Shown here one piece after another: positions 1-9,674 of a stretch of 64,000 nucleotides of DNA. The stretch is from the NCBI GenBank assembly GCA_015061525.1, contig SUWK01000002.1:31510-95509 (forward strand), read 5' to 3'. The first letter of the stretch is position 1; each line of letters begins with the position of its first letter. Made by a program: the position numbers and the translations under genes. This DNA comes from Lentisphaerota bacterium. Lineage in GTDB: Bacteria; Verrucomicrobiota; Lentisphaeria; Victivallales; Victivallaceae. A model generated the notes under the pieces. It was not told the origin of the DNA, made no database searches, and saw nothing but the letters and a program-made list of their open reading frames with translations.

Positions 1-334
1 TGAACTCTTCACCGGCTTTGATCTCGCCGAACTCTTTGAAACGCAAAGAGAGCAGATCCAGCTCTTCATTGGCTTCAATTTTTTCCACAGCGGCACCGAC
101 GAAACGATTGCGCAGCTCTTCATTGATCTCGGCAGCATACTTTTTGGCGACCATGCCGATCGGGGCTTTACCGGGACGGAAACCGGGCATACTTGCAACA
201 CCGGCGATGTAGGAAACAACTTTGTTCTGTTCGTTTTTCGCGGTTTCAGCTTCGATCTTCACCGCGAATTCTTTGGTGCAAACACCGCCGTCTTTGATCT
301 CCAGCACGATGGAGTCACTCAATTTTTTTGCCAT
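1..334 (-). CDS. tig: Trigger factor, N-terminal part (gene runs off the window)
   Basis: The reverse strand opens with ATG at 334 and stays open to the window edge, so only about 111 N-terminal residues are visible. They begin MAKKLSDSIVLEIKDG and contain MPGFRPGKAP, the ribosome-docking signature (GFRxGKxP) of trigger factor, the ribosome-associated folding chaperone and peptidyl-prolyl isomerase that binds L23 at the exit tunnel. The isomerase and C-terminal arms would lie beyond base 1. A Shine-Dalgarno-like AGAAAGGTGTG lies upstream of the ATG. The gene is divergent from the lipoprotein gene at 558. Identification rests on the signature and its position about 45 residues in, as in the family. 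I am fairly sure. Confidence 0.85.
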   Translation of the reverse strand, partial: MAKKLSDSIVLEIKDGGVCTKEFAVKIEAETAKNEQNKVVSYIAGVASMPGFRPGKAPIGMVAKKYAAEINEELRNRFVGAAVEKIEANEELDLLSLRFKEFGEIKAGEEF

Positions 335-480
335 TTTCTGACACACCTTTCTTGAAAGTATTTAATAAAAAAAGATTTTTCAGTCTACACTGCGATTTTA
401 TAATATACCCCCGGAGTGTTTTTTTTACAACCTTTTTTACGTTTTTTCCGTCAGAAAAAACAACTTTATATTGAAAAAAG

Positions 481-510
481 TTGGAATACTCCGTCAATGT
501 GTGATATATT
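481..510 (+). promoter_or_regulatory. Possible sigma70-type promoter for the lipoprotein gene
   Basis: TTGGAA (481-486) and TATATT (505-510) are separated by 18 bp, about 48 bp before the lipoprotein start. The surrounding AT-rich region must also hold the divergent tig promoter; TATTATAA-like sequence read on the minus strand near 396-405 is a candidate. Confidence 0.4.
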
Positions 511-557
511 ATCCGCCGTAAGGAGTTTTTTACACACAACCGGAAAGGGATGTTTTT

Positions 558-1016
558 ATGAAAAAAATGCTTTTTGCACTGCTGCCGCTGCTGCTGGCAG
601 GGTGTCTCAATGTTGAATATACCGGCAGAAAATTTGTCCCGCAGGACTCCGTAAAATTTACCCGCAATACCGCAGATATCCCGTTGGATGACTATACGAT
701 GATCGGCAAATTCACCGTTGCCCCCCACTTCAATCCACACCCCTATGAGGTGGAAGAAGCCGTTCTGGAAAAATCCCGCGAAGTTGGCGGAGATATCCTG
801 CTTTTCGTATCCGCAAAAGCTGCCCCGCGCAGTGCTTACACTCCGGACAGTGAAGAATTCGGCAAACCGGTACCGCGTAAGGCTTCAAAAGCTGAACAGA
901 AAATTCTTCATGAGCAAAGTCCTCTTCCTCAAAGACACGCCGCCAGACTCCGGCAGGTCTACGAATTCAAACTCTACAAAAAAACTTCCGAAGTCAATCG
1001 GCAGCTCGGTTTCTGA
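558..1016 (+). CDS. Small putative lipoprotein, unknown function
   Basis: The 152-residue product starts MKKMLFALLPLLLAGC, a signal peptide with a lipobox (LLAG|C at residues 13-16), so it is predicted to be lipidated at Cys16 and held in the inner or outer membrane. The rest is polar with no recognised domain: a conserved-looking segment VGGDILLFVSAKAA in the middle, then a Lys/Arg-rich C-terminus. GGAAAGGGA seven bases before the ATG is a good ribosome binding site. It stands alone between tig (divergent) and the clpC-associated zinc-ribbon gene (convergent). The lipobox is clear; the function is unknown. Confidence 0.75.
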   Translation: MKKMLFALLPLLLAGCLNVEYTGRKFVPQDSVKFTRNTADIPLDDYTMIGKFTVAPHFNPHPYEVEEAVLEKSREVGGDILLFVSAKAAPRSAYTPDSEEFGKPVPRKASKAEQKILHEQSPLPQRHAARLRQVYEFKLYKKTSEVNRQLGF

Positions 1017-1052
1017 AACGATTCCACCCTCCCCGAAAGGAACACAGATCTT

Positions 1053-1394
1053 TTACCGCTCTGCGAAGCTGGCGCATTCTCCCATGGGATCAGCAGTTTC
1101 GTCGCTCAACGCACAAACTGTCTTAAAGGGGTGTACGATAAAATATTTACAGTTCCGGCAAAATCTGCTGTCGGCACTCCCGGCAAGTTCGGTTTTCTCC
1201 CGGAAGTCTCCCCCCAGCAAAGCCTTGAGTTTATCTGTAGATGCACCCGGTTCCGGAGCGTCATCTGCAGAAGCAGAACTTTTCCACTCCGTTCCGCACA
1301 ATGCACAAACGGTGATCTCCCCGATGATCTTCCAACCCCGGGTCAATTTCTTTTTCTTGCCGAAACTCTCTTCCTGACAGTGTGGACAACGCAT
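1053..1394 (-). CDS. Small cysteine-rich zinc-ribbon-like protein downstream of clpC
   Basis: 113 residues with two cysteine clusters. The N-terminal one pairs CPHC (residues 3-6) with CALC (30-33), the layout of a zinc ribbon. The C-terminal one reads CRNC-x12-C-x12-C-x2-F and could bind a second metal ion. A variable Ala/Ser/Pro linker joins them. The start lies 3 bases after the clpC stop, so the two are surely co-transcribed. In Firmicutes the clpC operon contains mcsA, a CxxC zinc protein that adapts ClpC together with the arginine kinase McsB. This protein has a comparable location and Cys-pair style but no visible sequence match and no mcsB neighbour, so an adaptor role is only an inference. 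There are no membrane segments or signal peptide. Confidence 0.7.
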   Translation of the reverse strand: MRCPHCQEESFGKKKKLTRGWKIIGEITVCALCGTEWKSSASADDAPEPGASTDKLKALLGGDFREKTELAGSADSRFCRNCKYFIVHPFKTVCALSDETADPMGECASFAER

Positions 1395-1397
1395 GAG

Positions 1398-3893
1398 TCA
1401 CTCCTTTGAAGAATTTTCCGGAAAAATCAGTATCTTCTGCTTATCCAGTTCCACCCGGACTCCGGATGCTCCTTCAAAACTGCCGCGCAATATCTCCTCT
1501 GCAAGCGGATCCTCAATCCAGTGTTCCACCGCCCGCCGCAGCGGACGCGCACCGTATTCCACCTCATAATCACGTTCAAGCAGAAACGCTTTCACCTGAT
1601 CACTGACACTCAAAGTCAATGAACGCTCCGCCAATTTTTCCCGGAGTTTGTCCAGCTCCAGATCAATGATCCTGATCAAAGCATCCTTATCCAGCTGACG
1701 GAAGACCACCACCTCATCCAGACGGTTTATGAACTCCGGCTTGAAATACTTTTTGGCAACTGCCAGGAGTTTTTCTTCAGCTTTAAGCGATTCGGTCACC
1801 GCATCTGTGGCAAAACCCAACGTTCCGGTTCCGGCAAGCTCTGCTGCTCCCACGTTACTGGTCATGATTATCACCGTATTGCGGAAATCGATCCGGCGGC
1901 CGAGCGTATCGGTGATCCTGCCCTCTTCCAATATCTGCAGCAGCATATTCACCACATCCGGATGTGCTTTTTCGATCTCATCGAACAACACCACTGAATA
2001 CGGACGGCGGCGAACCTTTTCCGTCAACTCTCCTCCGTCACCGTGACCGACATACCCCGGCGGAGAACCGACCAGACGCGATACGTTGAATTTCTCCATA
2101 TATTCAGACATATCTATCTGGATAAGCGCATCGGCATCACCGAACATAAATTCTGCCAACGCCTTGGCAAGCAATGTTTTTCCGACACCGGTCGGCCCGA
2201 GAAAGATAAAGGAACCTATAGGACGCAACGGATTTTTCAACTCTGCACGGGAACGGCGCAACGCCTTGGAAATAACCGACACAGCCTGATCCTGACCGAC
2301 CACGGTGCGTTTCAATTCACTCTCCATGCGCAGAAGTTTGGCACTCTCACCTTCTTCAAGCTGCTGAACCGGTACGCCGGTAAGTTTCGCAACGACCGCA
2401 GCAATATCTGCCGGAGTGATATCCGAAACCGTGTCGCGTTTGGCTTCGCGCCATTTACTGACCGTCTCTTCCAGTGCTGCACGCACTTTACGCTCTTCAT
2501 CACGCAGTTTGGCGGCTGATTCAAAGTTCTGTTCCGCAACCGCTTTGAGTTTTTTCTCGGAAAGAGCAGTAAGTTTTTTCTCAAGTTTTTCCGTATCCGG
2601 CGGCGGGATCACCTGAGCGATACGCGCCCGGGAACCGGCTTCATCCATCACGTCGATCGCCTTATCGGGCAGATACCGTCCGGAAATGTAGCGGTCGGAA
2701 AGTTTCACCGCATTTTCCAATGCTCCGGGCAGATAGCGGACATGGTGGTGTTTCTCGTAGGTCGCACTCAATCCGTGGAGGATCCTGATGGAATCTTCCA
2801 CGGACGGCGGATTAACCATCACCGGCTGGAAACGCCGTTCCAACGCGGCATCTTTTTCTATACCTTTACGGTATTCATCAAGAGTAGTTGCGCCAACGCA
2901 CTGCAATTCTCCGCGGGAAAGAGCAGGCTTGATGATATTGGCGGCATCCATCGCACCTTCCGCACCGCCGGCACCGACAATGGTGTGCAGTTCATCAATG
3001 AAAAGAATGACTTTTCCGGAGTTCCGGACTTCATCAATAACTCCCTTTATGCGCTCTTCAAACTGACCGCGGTACTTGGTTCCGGCAACCATCAGCGGCA
3101 AATCTATACTGTAGACCAGTTTGTCCGCAAGAAGATCAGGAACACGTTTATCGGCGATCGCCTGTGCAAGCCCTTCGATGATCGCAGTCTTGCCGACACC
3201 GGCCTCACCGATAAGTACCGGATTGTTCTTGGTGCGGCGGCAGAGGATCTGAACCACTCTTTCAATCTCATCAGCTCTGCCGACCACCGGATCAAGTGAA
3301 CCATTCTGCGCCAGAGCAGTCAGATTTCTGCCGAATGCCTCAAGCGCAGTAAAGTTTCCGTTTCCAAGCGGCATATCGCCGGAATCGTTTTCCGGATTGC
3401 CGTTCTCTCCGGCAGCTCCATCAGGCAGATAATCCGGATCAAGAGCTTTGAGAACCGCCTTGCGGACTGCATCGGCATTCACCCCCAGATTCCGCATTAT
3501 TCTTGCCGCCTGACTTGAACCTTCACGCAGCAATCCGAGCAGCAGGTGTTCAGTACCGATAAAATTGTAATTCATCGCCTTGGCTTCATGGGCGGCAAGT
3601 TCAAAAACCTTGTTCAATCCGCCGGTTATCGCCAATTCGCCCTCCATCATGGTAGTTTCACCCTGACCGCAGCTCTTTTCCACCTCCAGACGCATGGCAT
3701 CCAGATTCAGCCCCTGCTCTTTAAGAACATTGACCGCCACACCCTCTCCGAGCGCAAGCAGTCCCAACAGCAGGTGTTCGGTACCGACATAACCGTGGTT
3801 GAAACGCATCGACTCCCTCTTGGCAAGCAGCATTACCTGCCGGGCACGCGGCGTAAAGCGGTCAAAACCGCCGGAATTGGATTTTTCACTCAT
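1398..3893 (-). CDS. clpC: ATP-dependent Clp protease ATP-binding subunit ClpC
   Basis: The 831-residue AAA+ unfoldase has the full class I Hsp100 layout. Two Clp_N repeats (about 1-150) each carry a [10 protein letters not shown] motif. The first AAA+ domain has Walker A GEAGVGKT near residue 229. A UVR-type helical middle segment ([12 protein letters not shown], about 450) is typical of ClpC rather than ClpA or ClpB. The second AAA+ domain has GPTGVGKT near 564 and [11 protein letters not shown] as Walker B. It delivers unfolded substrates to ClpP, which is not in this window. GAGGAG precedes the ATG. It forms a two-gene unit with the zinc-ribbon gene directly downstream. Length and motifs match the family closely. 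Confidence 0.95.
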   Translation of the reverse strand: MSEKSNSGGFDRFTPRARQVMLLAKRESMRFNHGYVGTEHLLLGLLALGEGVAVNVLKEQGLNLDAMRLEVEKSCGQGETTMMEGELAITGGLNKVFELAAHEAKAMNYNFIGTEHLLLGLLREGSSQAARIMRNLGVNADAVRKAVLKALDPDYLPDGAAGENGNPENDSGDMPLGNGNFTALEAFGRNLTALAQNGSLDPVVGRADEIERVVQILCRRTKNNPVLIGEAGVGKTAIIEGLAQAIADKRVPDLLADKLVYSIDLPLMVAGTKYRGQFEERIKGVIDEVRNSGKVILFIDELHTIVGAGGAEGAMDAANIIKPALSRGELQCVGATTLDEYRKGIEKDAALERRFQPVMVNPPSVEDSIRILHGLSATYEKHHHVRYLPGALENAVKLSDRYISGRYLPDKAIDVMDEAGSRARIAQVIPPPDTEKLEKKLTALSEKKLKAVAEQNFESAAKLRDEERKVRAALEETVSKWREAKRDTVSDITPADIAAVVAKLTGVPVQQLEEGESAKLLRMESELKRTVVGQDQAVSVISKALRRSRAELKNPLRPIGSFIFLGPTGVGKTLLAKALAEFMFGDADALIQIDMSEYMEKFNVSRLVGSPPGYVGHGDGGELTEKVRRRPYSVVLFDEIEKAHPDVVNMLLQILEEGRITDTLGRRIDFRNTVIIMTSNVGAAELAGTGTLGFATDAVTESLKAEEKLLAVAKKYFKPEFINRLDEVVVFRQLDKDALIRIIDLELDKLREKLAERSLTLSVSDQVKAFLLERDYEVEYGARPLRRAVEHWIEDPLAEEILRGSFEGASGVRVELDKQKILIFPENSSKE

Positions 3894-3973
3894 AATTCAA
3901 ATACTCTCCTCAAAAAACCTCTTTCTCCGTAAAATGTAATATAATACACCGGCTATGAAGTTTCAATGGCATT

Positions 3974-5272
3974 TTAATTTTTCGGCTCGTAATAATCATC
4001 ATGCGACGGCACAAATGACGGCAGTGTCGGCAGCAGAAACAGCAGAACCAGCAGCATCACCCCGCTGAAAAGGAAAAACGTCTGGTAACGGCTGATCTCC
4101 CTGCCGAAAAGTTCCCATACCGGAGCAAGCATCGCAGTTCCGAGAATCAGTGACGTGCCGATCCTGCCGATCGCCGCACCGGCACTGGAATAAGTCTGGA
4201 CAAACGCCATCGCCATGGTTTTGTTCCCCGGACGCGCCAGTGAAAGTAATTCTGCAGAGTTGTTGCACATGAACAAACTGTACGCAAAACTGGTCGCAAA
4301 AATCACCGCCCCGGCAAATATCGTGAAACCCGGCATGGATTTATCAACGAAGAAGAGCGAAAACGCCACCGTCATATAAAGCAGATGCGAAAGCAGTTCC
4401 AGATATTTGAGTTTCACACTCCCGAAAAATCTGCCGTAACAGAAATAACCAACCACAAATCCGCTCAACCCGACAGAAGAGATGATCTGAACCGTACCAT
4501 GCCCCAGCTCAACATATTTTCCAAGATAAAGGTACGTAAGCGGCGAAAGCGACGTAAACGACAGAGAAAGCAGCCCAACGTAGACCGAATATGCCGTCAG
4601 CGGTCCGTTCTTTATGGAAATGCCCAGCCCTTTCCGGACATCCGGCGTTTCCGGAACCGCATTTTTATTTTCCGGAAATCTGGAAATACAGTAATACCTG
4701 CCCAGCACCAGCAATCCGGTAACTGCGATAACGATCTGCATGAAGATCATCGGCGGATTCTTTTTCAGCACCAGCCCGATAATAAAAAAGAGTATTCCGG
4801 TAAAACCGGTATAGAAGAACCGCATCGTGCCGAAAAAACGCGCCCGATCCTGCGCCCGGAGAAACACATCCAGCAGCGGATACCAGGTCGCCCCGTAAGT
4901 GCACCGCTGGAAACAGTAAACCAGACACCCGGCAAGAGCCGCATACTTTGCCGCAGCTCCGGCAAGCGGAGCTGCCGCCATGATCAGAAAACCGGCACAA
5001 CCGGCAAAACAGGAATACCGCACCGTCGTCTTCAATCCCGCCCGGGTGATGATCATGCACGCCGGAATATAAAGCAACGCCCCGAGAACACTGGAAAAAC
5101 TGGTTCCCAGCATGGTCAGCATATCACCGCCATCAAGCATGGTAAAATAGATTATTATCAATGCACTGCTGTCCAGCATCACTTCGGAAACACAACCGAA
5201 AAGGCAGGCAAAATATGCGTATATCCTGCCCCTTTTACGTTCTCTCTCACTCAATGTATCAGCGTAAGACAT
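3974..5272 (-). CDS. MFS-type transporter
   Basis: The 432-residue protein has about twelve hydrophobic segments and a charged N-terminus (LSERERKRGR), consistent with a major facilitator superfamily permease of the inner membrane. The segment VRYSCFAGCAGFL and the central loop before GLGISIKNG fit the usual six-plus-six organisation. No substrate motif is evident. It starts 22 bases after pdxB and probably ends the operon dapB-ROK-pdxB-MFS; an 80-bp gap separates it from clpC. The ROK neighbour hints at a sugar or sugar derivative, but this is inference only. Confidence 0.75.
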   Translation of the reverse strand: MSYADTLSERERKRGRIYAYFACLFGCVSEVMLDSSALIIIYFTMLDGGDMLTMLGTSFSSVLGALLYIPACMIITRAGLKTTVRYSCFAGCAGFLIMAAAPLAGAAAKYAALAGCLVYCFQRCTYGATWYPLLDVFLRAQDRARFFGTMRFFYTGFTGILFFIIGLVLKKNPPMIFMQIVIAVTGLLVLGRYYCISRFPENKNAVPETPDVRKGLGISIKNGPLTAYSVYVGLLSLSFTSLSPLTYLYLGKYVELGHGTVQIISSVGLSGFVVGYFCYGRFFGSVKLKYLELLSHLLYMTVAFSLFFVDKSMPGFTIFAGAVIFATSFAYSLFMCNNSAELLSLARPGNKTMAMAFVQTYSSAGAAIGRIGTSLILGTAMLAPVWELFGREISRYQTFFLFSGVMLLVLLFLLPTLPSFVPSHDDYYEPKN

Positions 5273-5294
5273 TTCCCCACCCGATTTTTCTTTA

Positions 5295-6404
5295 TTATTG
5301 TACTTTGAAATCCAGTTTTTTCAACGCGTCAACCGCTTTTGCCGGAGCATTCACTACGGTGTATGCCGAAAATTCCCGGCGTATCCAGTAATTGCCGCGC
5401 AACGCTTCAAACTGCGCCGGAGCTTCTGACAGAACCGACACATCGCGCCGGATATCGTAAGCATGCAGAACTGCTTTTTTTACCGCCTCATCAATATCAT
5501 CCACCCCGGCAAGGTCGATCACCGGAACATAAACCGGTTCCGGCAATCCGGCGGGCTTCCACTTTTCCAGTTCTGTTATCCCCAGATTTTTTGCAATATA
5601 ACGTACTGCCGCCGCTGTGCCGTTGGCCTTGCCGTCAGCAGAGTACCCGGCTATATGCGGCGTACCGAAATCCACCACTTCACGCAATTCACAACTCAAA
5701 TCCGGCTCGCCGGGCCATACATCCATCAGCACACCGCCGAGCTTACCGTTTTTGACAGCTTCCACCAGAGCCTCTTCCACGACCGCTTCGCCACGGCAGC
5801 TGTTGAAAAACCATGCACCGGGACGCATTTTCCGGAAAAATTCCGCATCTGCCATATCAAGTGTGGGATATTTACCGCCTTTTTCCAGCGGCACATGGAG
5901 CGTAACGATATCCGATTTTGCCAACAAATCATCCAATTCCGTAAAACCGGCAACGCCCTCTTTTTCAGCCCGGGGCGGGTCATTGAGCAAAACATTCATG
6001 CCGAATGCCCCGGCAGCTTCCGCCACCCGTCTGCCGACCTGACCGACACCGATGATCCCCAGAGTTTTGCCGCGCAGCGGCATATCCATGGCGGCAAAAG
6101 CGCTGGCTATATAGTTTTTCACACTGTCGGCGTTGCATCCGGGGGCGTTGCTCCACTTGATTCCGCATTGGGCAAGTTCTCCGGCGGCGATATGGTCAAA
6201 ACCGATAGTTGCAGTTGCAACAAAACGCACTTTTGACGCTCCGAGCAAGGCTTTATTGCATTTCGTCCTTGTCCGGACGATCAAAGCATCAGCATCGGCG
6301 ACATCCGCACAAGTCACCGCTTTGCCCGGCAGATAAACCACCTCGGCAAAAGGTTCAAAAACTCCCCGCAGAAAAGGGATTTTGTCGTCAGCAACGATTT
6401 TCAT
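5295..6404 (-). CDS. pdxB: Erythronate-4-phosphate dehydrogenase
   Basis: The NAD-dependent 2-hydroxyacid dehydrogenase of about 370 residues oxidises 4-phosphoerythronate in the DXP-dependent pyridoxal phosphate pathway. Visible features are the N-terminal catalytic segment VATATIGFDHI, the Rossmann motif GIIGVGQVGRRV, the catalytic Arg in NSCRGEAVVEE, and the His of TPHIAGYSADGK. The Ile-Ala-Gly-Tyr-Ser-x-(D/E)-Gly-Lys block and a C-terminal extension beyond the dehydrogenase core are the features that separate PdxB from SerA-type paralogues. A GTG lies at 6413, but the ATG at 6404, 11 bases after GGGAGAG, is better spaced and only 2 bases beyond the stop of the ROK gene. Translational coupling with that gene is likely. 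Confidence 0.9.
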   Translation of the reverse strand: MKIVADDKIPFLRGVFEPFAEVVYLPGKAVTCADVADADALIVRTRTKCNKALLGASKVRFVATATIGFDHIAAGELAQCGIKWSNAPGCNADSVKNYIASAFAAMDMPLRGKTLGIIGVGQVGRRVAEAAGAFGMNVLLNDPPRAEKEGVAGFTELDDLLAKSDIVTLHVPLEKGGKYPTLDMADAEFFRKMRPGAWFFNSCRGEAVVEEALVEAVKNGKLGGVLMDVWPGEPDLSCELREVVDFGTPHIAGYSADGKANGTAAAVRYIAKNLGITELEKWKPAGLPEPVYVPVIDLAGVDDIDEAVKKAVLHAYDIRRDVSVLSEAPAQFEALRGNYWIRREFSAYTVVNAPAKAVDALKKLDFKVQ

Positions 6405-6406
6405 TT

Positions 6407-7579
6407 TCAGCACAGCTCTCCCAGTAAAACCCTGTCGCGCATCATCATCGCAGCCCCCCGCGCGGTATCAGATGCAGTCAGAGTGGATATTTCTATTTTC
6501 AATTCGCGCACCGCCTCGGGAAAACAACGCAGCTCAAGCTCGTGCCGCAGTGAATCCGTGAGGATGTTTCCGAGATTGGCAAACTCTCCGGAAATAACGA
6601 TCATTTCCGGATTCAGCAGCATCACAGCCACACTTAACGCATTGCCGATATCCCGGCACAATTCATCTGCAATGATCCGGCATCCACGGCTGCGTGAGGC
6701 ATACTGGGCAAAAGTACGGATGGAGAAATTTTCCGGCAGACCGCCGAGATCGACTCCGGCAGCGCGGGATTCCGCGATTTTTTCCGCAAGTCCCGCCGGA
6801 CTTGCCACTGACTCCAAACAACCGCAGTTACCGCAGCAGCAGCGCGCTCCGCCGGGACGCACCACCAGATGCCCGATCTCCATCGCCCTGCCCGAACTGC
6901 CGACAAAAAGCTCACCTTTTTTGATGAACCCGCCGCCGATACCGTCATCGGTAACTATATTGAACAGACTTTCCGGTGCATCCGGCAGCCGCTGAATATA
7001 CTCCATTCTGGTTTTGACCATCGCTTCCGGCCACACTCTGGCCGGCAGACCGGAGGCATTTTCCAGCATCTTTCCGGTTTCGACCTCCTGCCACGGTGGA
7101 ATATTCACCGCCCGGATGGAGTAGCTGCGTTCTATATCCACCAGCCCCGGATCAGCAAATCCCAAACCGCGTATCAGTTTCCAACTTTCTCCGGCAAGAT
7201 CACGTAAATGCTGAAGCACCTCCAATATCTCGCACTTGACCTCAAGAAGCGAACTGCGCACCCCTGCCGGATGCTCGACCTGATGGATAACTTTTCCGGC
7301 AGCATCAATAATCACTCCGGTACACCCGGAAAGGCGCAGTTCCACACCGGCTGTGTAACAGCAATCCGGCGCACAACACAGCTCCGGAGCCCGTCTGCCG
7401 GTCTTTTTTCCGCGCCGTTCCGGTTCCGCAATGATCCCGGATGCCTTCAATTCATCCACCGTTTCAAAAACAGTCGCCGCCCGGACACCGGTCAATGCGA
7501 CCAGTTCCGGACGGGTTGCCTGCCCGTAGAGCAGTAAATGCCGCAACAGTGCGGTCTTGAGTTCCCGGCGGCGGCTCAT
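6407..7579 (-). CDS. ROK-family transcriptional regulator
   Basis: 390 residues. An N-terminal winged helix (LLYGQATRPELVALTGVRAATVFETVDEL, described here in pieces) precedes a ROK sugar-kinase-like fold. The family zinc site is visible as CCCGNCGCLE near residue 250, and an ASKHA phosphate-like loop GIGGGFIKKGEL lies before it. Proteins of this form (NagC, Mlc, XylR) are repressors whose effector is usually a sugar. Its start overlaps the dapB stop by 4 bases (ATGA), and pdxB begins 2 bases after its own stop. The operon thus mixes lysine/peptidoglycan and B6 biosynthesis genes with a sugar-type regulator. The target is not known. Confidence 0.85.
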   Translation of the reverse strand: MSRRRELKTALLRHLLLYGQATRPELVALTGVRAATVFETVDELKASGIIAEPERRGKKTGRRAPELCCAPDCCYTAGVELRLSGCTGVIIDAAGKVIHQVEHPAGVRSSLLEVKCEILEVLQHLRDLAGESWKLIRGLGFADPGLVDIERSYSIRAVNIPPWQEVETGKMLENASGLPARVWPEAMVKTRMEYIQRLPDAPESLFNIVTDDGIGGGFIKKGELFVGSSGRAMEIGHLVVRPGGARCCCGNCGCLESVASPAGLAEKIAESRAAGVDLGGLPENFSIRTFAQYASRSRGCRIIADELCRDIGNALSVAVMLLNPEMIVISGEFANLGNILTDSLRHELELRCFPEAVRELKIEISTLTASDTARGAAMMMRDRVLLGELC

Positions 7580-8385
7580 TTCAGTTTCAATACATCCTGC
7601 ATATCATAGAGTCCGGCAGGAGCTTCCATAAGGAACTCCACCGCCAGCAGTGCGCCTCTGGCAAACATATCCCTGCTGGCTGCTTTGTGGGAAAGTTCCA
7701 CCCGTTCCCCCTCGGCAGCAAAAATCACGGTATGATCTCCGACCACATCGCCGCCGCGCAGAGCGTGCATACCGATCTCTTCAGCCGGACGTTTACCGAC
7801 CATACCGGCTCTGCCGTTTCTGACCGCTTCTTCATATTTCCACTGCCGTGCTTCGCAAACCACTTCTCCGAGACGCACCGCTGTACCGCTGGGAGAATCC
7901 AGCTTCTTATTGTGATGCATCTCAACTATCTCAACATTGTACTCCAACCCGAGGAATGCGGCAGCTTCTTTGACCAGTTTGAAAAGCAAATTTACTCCGA
8001 CACTCATATTGTTGGCAGCAACGATCCTGCCGTTTTCCTCATCCGCGAGCCGTTTCAGTTCAGCGCGGTCATCTGCGGTAAGCGCAGTTGTACCGATGAC
8101 CATGGCACAGTTGGCACGGACAGCTGTTTTTGCAGCTTCGATCACGCCGCCGGTGGCAAAATCGATGACCGCATCCGCACCGTCAGCAAGAGCAGTTTCC
8201 AGAGAATCGGTGATCTTCACACCGGCTTCTCCGCAACCGGCAAGAATACCGGCATCCTGACCGATGAACGGGGAACCGGGAAACTCCACAGCTCCGGCAA
8301 GGGTAAGAGTTTCACTTGCCATGATATTGGCAGACAGACGGCGGCCCATTCTGCCGGCGGCACCGACGATCACAACTTTATACAT
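7576..8385 (-). CDS. dapB: 4-hydroxy-tetrahydrodipicolinate reductase
   Basis: The 269-residue enzyme reduces hydroxytetrahydrodipicolinate with NAD(P)H in the lysine and diaminopimelate pathway. The N-terminal Rossmann loop GAAGRMGRRL and the family signature E-M-H-H-x3-K-x-DSPSGTA, with catalytic His and Lys, are both present. The C-terminal block GDHTVIFAAEGERVELSHKA is also typical. The length is standard. GGAAGGAACGGAA precedes the ATG. It is the first gene of a four-gene minus-strand run and is divergent from lptG at 8563. Confidence 0.95.
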   Translation of the reverse strand: MYKVVIVGAAGRMGRRLSANIMASETLTLAGAVEFPGSPFIGQDAGILAGCGEAGVKITDSLETALADGADAVIDFATGGVIEAAKTAVRANCAMVIGTTALTADDRAELKRLADEENGRIVAANNMSVGVNLLFKLVKEAAAFLGLEYNVEIVEMHHNKKLDSPSGTAVRLGEVVCEARQWKYEEAVRNGRAGMVGKRPAEEIGMHALRGGDVVGDHTVIFAAEGERVELSHKAASRDMFARGALLAVEFLMEAPAGLYDMQDVLKLK

Positions 8386-8494
8386 AAATTCCGTTCCTTC
8401 CTTTTCTGAACTGATATTCCATAAATTTTATGAGGCGGGAATGCCTTTTATATTAATATAACCAGAAACTGTCTGTAATTCAAGCTGCTTTTGC

Positions 8495-8523
8495 TTGAAA
8501 AAAACGATTACCGGTGCTATGGT
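8495..8523 (+). promoter_or_regulatory. Possible promoter for the lptG-like operon
   Basis: TTGAAA (8495-8500) and TATGGT (8518-8523) are 17 bp apart and end 40 bp before the lptG-like start. The dapB-lptG intergenic space (177 bp) must also hold the dapB promoter on the other strand. Confidence 0.45.
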
Positions 8524-8562
8524 ATAGAAATGTTTAACAATCATTTCCGGAGATATTGATCG

Positions 8563-9669
8563 ATGCGTTGTTTGAATTGGTATGTGACCAAGGCTTTTCT
8601 TATCACTTTCGGCATGGCGATCCTGGTTCTGACTTTTGCCATGACCGGAGCCAATCTGATAAAAGTCCTGGAATTTGTTTCCCGCGGTATCCCGATGGCA
8701 GTTTTCGGGAAGTATATGCTTTTCATCCTGCCGCGGATACTGACATTCACCGTGCCGTGGGCGGTGATGGTATCTGTGGTGCTGCTTTTCGGCAGACTTT
8801 CCGCGGACAATGAGATAACTGCCATGCGTGCCTGCGGAGTAAGTATCATTCAGATCATAAGTCCCATTTTGCTCATCACTTTTCTGATGACTCTGCTCTG
8901 TCTCTACCTGCAGGTCGAAATCGGCCCTCCGCTGCTCTGGAAATCCCGCAGTATGATGAGCAACGAGGCAGCTGAACGGCCGATGGCACTCTTTGAACCG
9001 GGCAGTCCTTTCGGTTATCAGGAGGGCAACAGCAATATCACCATTTCCATTGATGACCGTGTCGGTGAAAACGAACTGCGCGGAGTTCATTTCTGCAAAA
9101 CCGACCTTGACGGCAATATCCTGCAGGAGATCAACGCCACACGGGGAGTAATTCAGGCAAATCAGGAAGAGATGATCCTCTATTTCACTCTTTACGACTG
9201 CATGATGGTCAACCGTTCTGAAGACGGACGCAGCGGCGTTTCACGCGGCTATGCAAAAGAGTTCCGTTTCCCATTCAACTACGGCAAAGAGATCAACGGT
9301 CAGCGCATCGGAGAACGGGCAAAATATATGCCGGTCCGGGAGCTGCTCGGTGAAATACGCCGTACCAAACAGATGAATGAAGACACCACCAAACTGGAGA
9401 TAGAATTGAATAAACGGGTCGCATTCGCCCTCTCTCCGATAGCATTTCTGCTGCTGGGGATGCCGCTTGCCATCCGTACCAGCCGCCGGGAAACTTCCAT
9501 CGGACTGTTCATCAGCGTCATTCTGGCATCAGTCTACTTCTTTTCGATCATCCTTTTTGAATCTCTGGACAATATCACCTGGATCTACCCCCAGTATCTG
9601 CTGTGGATACCGAATATCGTCTTTCAGCTGCTCGGTGCAGTCATGACCTGGCGCATATCCCAGAGATAA
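8563..9669 (+). CDS. LptF/LptG-family permease (LPS export)
   Basis: The 368-residue protein has the YjgP/YjgQ architecture: two N-terminal membrane helices, the conserved motif FGRLSADNEITAMRACG after the third helix, a periplasmic beta-jellyroll domain (about 140-260), and three C-terminal helices. LptF and LptG pair with the LptB ATPase to extract lipopolysaccharide from the inner membrane. Only one copy is in the window, so F versus G cannot be decided. GGAG lies 10 bases before the ATG. The next gene begins 5 bases after its stop. Its presence argues for a diderm cell with LPS. Confidence 0.85.
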   Translation: MRCLNWYVTKAFLITFGMAILVLTFAMTGANLIKVLEFVSRGIPMAVFGKYMLFILPRILTFTVPWAVMVSVVLLFGRLSADNEITAMRACGVSIIQIISPILLITFLMTLLCLYLQVEIGPPLLWKSRSMMSNEAAERPMALFEPGSPFGYQEGNSNITISIDDRVGENELRGVHFCKTDLDGNILQEINATRGVIQANQEEMILYFTLYDCMMVNRSEDGRSGVSRGYAKEFRFPFNYGKEINGQRIGERAKYMPVRELLGEIRRTKQMNEDTTKLEIELNKRVAFALSPIAFLLLGMPLAIRTSRRETSIGLFISVILASVYFFSIILFESLDNITWIYPQYLLWIPNIVFQLLGAVMTWRISQR

Positions 9670-9674
9670 AGAAC

